Of a stretch of DNA of 64,000 nucleotides, positions 59,453 through 64,000 are shown one piece after another. Under the pieces are notes generated by a model. It was not told where the DNA came from. It saw nothing but the letters and a program-made list of their open reading frames with translations, and made no database searches. Within the stretch, counting starts at the first letter, position 1. Every line of letters starts with the position of its first letter. The position numbers and the translations under genes were made by a program. The stretch is taken from contig DATJIW010000110.1 of assembly GCA_035492775.1 (NCBI GenBank), positions 62,001 through 126,000 of the forward strand, in the 5' to 3' direction. The stretch comes from DATJFQ01 sp035492775 (GTDB lineage: Bacteria > Acidobacteriota > Vicinamibacteria > Vicinamibacterales > 2-12-FULL-66-21).

Positions 59453-60670
59453 ATGCGGACTCATCCGTACTTTCTCGACACTTTTCCCGCCCGCCGGCGT
59501 CCGTCGTACCCACAGTTCCGCGGCTCTGCTTCGACGGCGGTGGCCGTTGTCGGCGGAGGCCTGACGGGCGCCGCGTGCGCGGCGGCATTTGCGGCTGCCG
59601 GTGTCAAGGTTCTACTTCTCGAAGCGGATCGAATCGGCGGCGCGGCGACGGCGGGCAGCTCCGGTCTGCTTCGACACGACTTCGACGCGTCATTCCAGGA
59701 CACGGCAGGCCGCTACGGTCTTCGTGAGGCGCGGCATCTCTGGGAAGGAACGCGGCGCGCGTCCCTCGATTTCGCCGCGGCGCTGCGCCGGTTCGATATC
59801 CGCTGTGGTCTCGAGTCGCAGCCGCTCGTGCAGATCACCCGTGAGGGCGCAGAGCGTGCCCGGCAGTTGCGCCGCGAGTACGACGCGAGACGACATGCAG
59901 GCCTGGAAGTCACGTGGTTGACGGCGCGGGCTCTTCACAAGGACATACGCGTTGCCGCGGATGGCGCCCTGCGAGTCAAAGGCGACGCGATCGATCCCTA
60001 TCGCGCAGCGATCGGTCTTGCCACGGCAGCGGCGGCACGCGGTGCGGGCGTTTTCGAACGATCGGCCGTCGGGAGGATCCGTGCGCGCAGGAAAGAAGTA
60101 GAGATCGGGACGGATCGAGGGACGGTCATCGCCGACACGGTCGTCATCGCCACGGGTGGAGCGATCGGAGATCTTCGGTCGCTCAGGCGCCATTTACCGT
60201 TGCAGCGTTCGTTCTCGGTCGTGACGGAGCCGCTGCCGGCCGCGGTTCGGCGGGAAGTGGGCCCTCGCTCGTCAGGGGTGTCCGAGGTCGATGTCCCGGG
60301 GCGCATCCTTCGCTGGTTGAGCGGCGATCGCGTGCTGTTCTCGTCGTGGACGGAGGATCCGCCGGCGCGTCGTCCGGCGGCGGGGATCGTCAACGCCAAC
60401 GCGATGGAGTTGATGTATCGGCTGACGACGCTCTACCCCGCGATTTCCGGCGTCCAGCCGGCGTGGGGATGGAGCGAGGACACGTATGGCTCGCCGGATG
60501 GATTGCCGATCGTCGGCCGACACCGGAACTTCCCACGGCATCTGTTTGCTCTGGGGGCGGGCCGGAACGGCGCGGGCGTGGCGTGGCTGGCCGCGCGAGT
60601 GCTGCTCCGGAGCTATCTGGACGAACCTGCGCCGCGCGACGAGGTGTTCGGGTTCTCGCGTTTCCTGTGA
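59453..60670 (+). CDS. FAD-dependent oxidoreductase (DAO family)
   Basis: This 405-residue protein has the FAD motif AVVGGGLTGAACAAAFAAAG followed by LLEADRIGGAATAGSSG, and C-terminal YGSPDGLPIVGRHRNFPRHLFALGAGRNG. These are hallmarks of D-amino-acid-oxidase-type flavoproteins that oxidise amines. The substrate is unknown. The start at 59453 is set by the TACAAT hexamer and by length. Confidence 0.9.
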   Translation: MRTHPYFLDTFPARRRPSYPQFRGSASTAVAVVGGGLTGAACAAAFAAAGVKVLLLEADRIGGAATAGSSGLLRHDFDASFQDTAGRYGLREARHLWEGTRRASLDFAAALRRFDIRCGLESQPLVQITREGAERARQLRREYDARRHAGLEVTWLTARALHKDIRVAADGALRVKGDAIDPYRAAIGLATAAAARGAGVFERSAVGRIRARRKEVEIGTDRGTVIADTVVIATGGAIGDLRSLRRHLPLQRSFSVVTEPLPAAVRREVGPRSSGVSEVDVPGRILRWLSGDRVLFSSWTEDPPARRPAAGIVNANAMELMYRLTTLYPAISGVQPAWGWSEDTYGSPDGLPIVGRHRNFPRHLFALGAGRNGAGVAWLAARVLLRSYLDEPAPRDEVFGFSRFL

Positions 60671-60693
60671 TAGCGCTGCCGCCCCCCCCGGCT

Positions 60694-60757
60694 GTCCCCT
60701 TTTTTAGCGAATAATGGGGACAGTCCCCATTATTCGCAAAAAAAGGGGACTGTCCCC
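60694..60757. repeat. REP-like perfect hairpin (GGGGAC / GTCCCC)
   Basis: The sequence reads as a near-perfect long hairpin: CCCCTTTTTT, then GCGAATAATGGGGAC, A, GTCCCCATTATTCGC and AAAAAAAGGGG, with one more GTCCCC copy after. The arms are over 25 bp. Such GGGGAC/GTCCCC palindromes occur as REP elements moved by RAYT (Y1) transposases in other genomes; no RAYT gene is in this window. A run of Cs precedes it. Confidence 0.75.
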
Positions 60758-60811
60758 ATTTCAGGTTTCGAGGATGCCGCGCACCATTTCAGGTTTCGAG
60801 GATGCCGCGCA
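60756..60811. repeat. Tandem 28-bp duplication of the 3' end of the SDR gene
   Basis: Positions 60756-60783 and 60784-60811 are identical 28-bp copies. The second copy contains the stop codon and last codons of the 60789-61724 gene, so the first copy is an extra copy of the gene end next to the REP-like hairpin. It may be a target-site duplication or a replication slip. Confidence 0.8.
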
Positions 60812-61724
60812 GGGCGATGTCGATCTCGGGGTAGCGGAAGTGGAAGCCGGCGGCGAGGGCTTTTCCCGGGACGACGCGCTGGCCGGTGACGAGGGCATCG
60901 GCGATTTCGCCGACGGCGAGTCGCAGCACGAACCGCGGCACTGCCGGCGCGATCGCCGGCCGATGCATCGCGCGGGCGAGCGCATGCGTGAATTCCCGAT
61001 TGGTGACGGGATGCGGCGCCGTCGCGTTGATCGCGCCGACCGCCAACGGCGATTCGATGGCCCACCGCACCATCTCAATCCAGTCCAGCCGGTGAATCCA
61101 CGAGAGATACTGACGTCCCGACGCGAGCGCGCCCCCCACGAAATACCGGAACGGCCGCATCATCCGCGGCAGCGCGCCGCCCGAGCGCTCGAGCACGATT
61201 CCGGTGCGAATGACGGCAACGCGGACGCCGCCTCGATCGACGGCGTTCGCCTGCGCCTCCCACTCCACGCACACCCGCGCGAGAAAGTCGGCTCCAGGAC
61301 CGGCATCTTCCGCGAGCAGTTCGGATCCACGGTCGCCGTAGTATCCGACCGCGCTGCCGCTGATGAACGACTGCGGCGGCGTCGCGCACGCACCAATCGC
61401 CTCCGCGAGAGCGCGCGTGGCGACGAGACGGCTGTCGCGGATCGCCTGCTTGCGCGCGGCCGTCCATCGCTTCGCATCGATCGATTCGCCCGCGATATTC
61501 ACGACCGCAGTCGCGCCGTCGACGATGGACGTGAGCTGCGCGTCCGGGCTGGAGGGAGTCCAGCCCACGCGCGTCACGCCCGGAACACCAGTGCCCGGCT
61601 CGTGCTGCGAGCGGCCGGCAGCCAGCGAACGCGTGAGCACGAGCACTTCGTGCCCCTCATCCGCCCACGATCCGCACAGCGGTGCGCCGAGAAAACCCGT
61701 CCCGCCCGCAACGACGATCTTCAT
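60789..61724 (-). CDS. NAD-dependent epimerase of the SDR39U1/TIGR01777 family
   Basis: This 311-residue protein has the Rossmann motif VVAGGTGFLGAPLC, the NIAGESIDAKRWT and FISGSAVGYYGDRG stretches and the C-terminal DUF1731 (VPRFVLRLAVGEIADALVTGQRVVPGKA). The family is common; its substrate is unknown. Its stop lies in the second copy of the tandem repeat. It is divergent from the S9 peptidase gene. Confidence 0.92.
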   Translation of the reverse strand: MKIVVAGGTGFLGAPLCGSWADEGHEVLVLTRSLAAGRSQHEPGTGVPGVTRVGWTPSSPDAQLTSIVDGATAVVNIAGESIDAKRWTAARKQAIRDSRLVATRALAEAIGACATPPQSFISGSAVGYYGDRGSELLAEDAGPGADFLARVCVEWEAQANAVDRGGVRVAVIRTGIVLERSGGALPRMMRPFRYFVGGALASGRQYLSWIHRLDWIEMVRWAIESPLAVGAINATAPHPVTNREFTHALARAMHRPAIAPAVPRFVLRLAVGEIADALVTGQRVVPGKALAAGFHFRYPEIDIALRGILET

Positions 61725-61785
61725 GCGTGAGTTGGACGAACGGCGCGGCCGGCAAGTTTGCCGGAAACCGCCGCGGGCGCCAGTT

Positions 61786-61791
61786 TATAAT
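61786..61791 (+). promoter_or_regulatory. -10 hexamer of a short-leader promoter
   Basis: A perfect TATAAT ends 13 nt before the ATG at 61805. It overlaps another ATG (61790), which therefore cannot be the start. Confidence 0.5.
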
Positions 61792-61804
61792 GCGGCCTCC
61801 CGCC

Positions 61805-63757
61805 ATGCGCAATCTCTCCCGGGCCGCTCTATTGGCGTTGCTCTTGACGCCGATTCGCGGCCAGGGAGCGATCCTCCCGGTCCCCCCTGACGTGACAACG
61901 GAGGGAGTACCGCCGATTCCGCAGGCGATCGCTGACAGCCTGTCACGATACGCCAACTTCACGTCCGCCCAGCTGCTGGCGTGGCATCCGACCAGGCGTG
62001 AAATCCTGCTCGTCACCCGCCTGGACGACGCACCGAAGCTCTATACGGTAGAGGCGCCAGGCAGACCGCCGCATCCGCTCAACGGTGTTCCGGTTTCCAC
62101 GTCTGTGTGGGCGGGCTACGATCCCGCAAACCCCGGCTCGATCGTGTACGTGAAGGACGCCAGCGCCGGCGCCGAAGCGTACAACCTGTACAGGCTGGAT
62201 CCCGCAACCGCCACGTCCACGCTGCTCACCGACGGCAAGTCGCGCTATGCGGCACCGCCGCTGTCGGCACCCGTCTGGGCAAGGCAGGGAAAGTGGATCG
62301 CTTACGACTCAACCGAGCGCAATGGAACCGATCGCGATCTCTACGTGATGCCGCCGTCCAACCCCGCGGCCGCCAGGCGCATCGCGCAGGTAGAGGGCAT
62401 CTGGATCCCTCAGGATTGGTCGCCGGACGGCACCGCGTTGCTCGCGACCAACGAAATTTCTTCCGGTTCGATCTCGACATTGTGGCGCATCGACGTCCGG
62501 ACGGGCGCCCGGCATCCGATCGCCCCGTTGAAGGACAACGCTTACTGGGGCAACGCACGATTCACCGCAAACGGTCGATCGGTCGTCGCGATCAGCACGA
62601 GAGCCGGCGGTGTCGGCCGGATCTGGCGCTCGTCGTCCGACGGGACGTGGAACGCAATCTCACCGGAGCAGCAGGAAGTCAGCGAGTTCGAGTTGTCGCC
62701 GGACGGACGGATGGCAGCGATGATCGTCGACCGCGGCGACAGCGACGAACTGCGCGTCATCGACATCGACAACCGGAAGCCGCGGCGGATGCCGCCGCTT
62801 CCGCCGGGAGTGCTCAGTCATCTCCTCTGGCGTCCCGGATCTCGGGAGATCGGTTTCACCATTCAGACGGAGCATACGTTCGGCGACGTCTTCTCGATCG
62901 ACGTCGCGACGGGCACGCTCACGCGCTGGACGAAAAGCGAGGCTGGCGGATTCGATCCCGACGTGCTTCCAGCCCCGCAGGTGATTTCGTGGCGCAGCTT
63001 CGACGGCCGCACGATCTCCGGGCTCCTGTATCGTCCGGCGGCGCGCTTCACCGGCCCGCGTCCTGTCATGATCAACCTGCACGGCGGGCCTCAACTGAGA
63101 GCCCGTTCGATTTTCGTGGGGCGCAGTAACTACTTCCTGAACGAGCTCGGCGTCGCGATCATCTATCCGAACTACCGCGGGTCGTCAGGGTTCGGCGAGG
63201 AGTTCGCGGCGGCGGACGACGGGATGAAGCGAAGCGGCGCCGTCAAGGACATCGGCGCGCTCCTCGACTGGATCGGCACGAACCCGGCGCTCGACAAAGA
63301 CAGGATCATGCTGACCGGCGCGAGCTACGGCGGGTTTCTCGCGCTCGAAGCCGGCGCAGAGTACAACGACCGCATCCGGTGCATCTACGAAGGTGTGGGA
63401 CAGACAAACCTGGTGACGTACCTCGAGCGGACCGACCCGTCCCGTCAGAACGATCGCAGGACCGAGTACGGCGACGAACGCAATCCCGCGATGCGCACGT
63501 TCCTCTTGTCGATCTCTCCCGTGACGCATGCCTCCCTGCTGAAGAAGCCGCTCGCCATCGTGCATCCCGGCAACGATACGCGCGTGCCCGTCTCGCAGGC
63601 GCGCGAACTCATCGCGGCGGTGAGCGCCAACGGGACACCCGTCTGGTACATGGAATACGCCAACGCGGGCCACGACAGCTTTCCCCGCAACCGCGCCGAC
63701 GACCAGTACAATTTCGCGTGCTGGATCGAGTTCGTGAAGCGATATCTCCTGAATTGA
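61805..63757 (+). CDS. Secreted S9-family prolyl oligopeptidase-like peptidase
   Basis: This 650-residue protein has a signal peptide (about 1-20), a beta-propeller region (about 50-390; PQDWSPDGTALLAT, FELSPDGRMAAM) and an alpha/beta hydrolase domain (about 400-650) with HGGP, nucleophile GASYGG, acid in HPGNDTRVP and His in NAGHDSF. It cleaves peptides after Pro or similar residues, outside the cytoplasm. The ATG at 61805 is set by TATAAT at 61786-61791. It is divergent from the SDR gene. Confidence 0.93.
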   Translation: MRNLSRAALLALLLTPIRGQGAILPVPPDVTTEGVPPIPQAIADSLSRYANFTSAQLLAWHPTRREILLVTRLDDAPKLYTVEAPGRPPHPLNGVPVSTSVWAGYDPANPGSIVYVKDASAGAEAYNLYRLDPATATSTLLTDGKSRYAAPPLSAPVWARQGKWIAYDSTERNGTDRDLYVMPPSNPAAARRIAQVEGIWIPQDWSPDGTALLATNEISSGSISTLWRIDVRTGARHPIAPLKDNAYWGNARFTANGRSVVAISTRAGGVGRIWRSSSDGTWNAISPEQQEVSEFELSPDGRMAAMIVDRGDSDELRVIDIDNRKPRRMPPLPPGVLSHLLWRPGSREIGFTIQTEHTFGDVFSIDVATGTLTRWTKSEAGGFDPDVLPAPQVISWRSFDGRTISGLLYRPAARFTGPRPVMINLHGGPQLRARSIFVGRSNYFLNELGVAIIYPNYRGSSGFGEEFAAADDGMKRSGAVKDIGALLDWIGTNPALDKDRIMLTGASYGGFLALEAGAEYNDRIRCIYEGVGQTNLVTYLERTDPSRQNDRRTEYGDERNPAMRTFLLSISPVTHASLLKKPLAIVHPGNDTRVPVSQARELIAAVSANGTPVWYMEYANAGHDSFPRNRADDQYNFACWIEFVKRYLLN

Positions 63758-63767
63758 TCCGTCGCGC

Positions 63768-64000
63768 TCACACTTCCGGCGTTGCCGCCGCGCGCTCTCT
63801 TCGGACCACGCCGCGTCCCTCCTCGACGTCGACGAACGCCAGCAGCAACGCTCCGACGATGAAAAACGCGAGGACCGAGAGGATGGCGTTGCGGCTCGTA
63901 CCGCTCCGTTCGACGACCCACGCGAAGATGGCCGGGCCGAGAATTCCCGCGTATCGTTCGAACACGCCGAAGAACGCGAAGAACTCCGACGACTTCTGCC
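63768..64000 (-). CDS. MFS transporter, UMF1/Atg22 type, C-terminal part only
   Basis: The open frame enters at the right edge of the window and ends at 63768, so only about 77 codons are seen. KSSEFFAFFGVFERYAGILGPAIFAWVVERSGTSRN resembles the last transmembrane region of UMF1/Atg22-like major facilitator transporters, followed by ILSVLAFFIVGALLLAFVDVEEG. The rest of the gene lies outside the window. The 3' end is convergent with the S9 peptidase. Confidence 0.75.
   Translation of the reverse strand, partial: QKSSEFFAFFGVFERYAGILGPAIFAWVVERSGTSRNAILSVLAFFIVGALLLAFVDVEEGRGVVRRERAAATPEV

Overview
This is a gene-dense, GC-rich bacterial chromosome segment with both strands used about equally. 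I see no rRNA, tRNA, CRISPR array, prophage or transposase. Three very large FtsX/MacB-type permeases without an ATPase (24668-27421, 37591-40215, 46077-48458), two of them next to PadR regulators, are the acidobacterial 'duplicated orphan permease' (ADOP) arrangement. I therefore infer an acidobacterium, possibly of the Vicinamibacteria type; the sequence alone does not fix this further.

Layout. 1-6.2 kb: secreted double cyclophilin, NYN/LOTUS RNA-binding protein, DNA polymerase IV with a membrane protein, and a cNMP-binding/thioredoxin-reductase-like flavoprotein. 6.2-23.6 kb: a block of secreted and membrane proteins that ends in a LuxR-type response regulator and a beta-propeller sensor kinase. 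23.7-34.7 kb: aldo/keto reductase, PadR-ADOP pair, cyanophycinase-like protein, a lone PadR, type III glutamine synthetase, PAS sensor kinase, NGPI-repeat secreted protein, PhzF-like protein. 34.8-50.4 kb: type IIA topoisomerase A and B subunits, around a second PadR-ADOP pair, an esterase, 2-oxoglutarate dehydrogenase E1 and E2, and a third ADOP. 50.5-64 kb: VWA protein, DUF763 protein, TatA, quinone oxidoreductase, FRG protein, nicotinate phosphoribosyltransferase, VTT-like membrane protein, eRF1-like protein, FAD oxidoreductase, SDR39U1 epimerase, S9 peptidase and the end of an MFS transporter.

Main discovery. Seven copies of a 16-bp inverted repeat, CTACYC-N4-GRGTAG in consensus, lie in the 6.2-20.5 kb block and I found none elsewhere in the window. 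Each copy abuts a -35 hexamer (consensus TTGTCY), with a -10 hexamer 17-18 bp further on. They head every transcription unit of the block: two DUF3558-like secreted genes, a secreted protein of unknown family, a divergent pair (OmpA protein / pseudo-transglutaminase-GIDE-LemA operon), a LolA-like/OmpA operon and a lipoprotein/OmpA operon. The last copy lies over the 3' end of the sensor kinase gene, where it faces the response regulator gene. The half-sites resemble NarL-family half-sites. I infer a self-contained, autoregulated cell-envelope regulon run by the adjacent two-component system.

A second global feature is leaderless transcription. Many start codons sit 6-7 nt after a TANNNT -10 hexamer and have no Shine-Dalgarno sequence. 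This helped to choose several starts.
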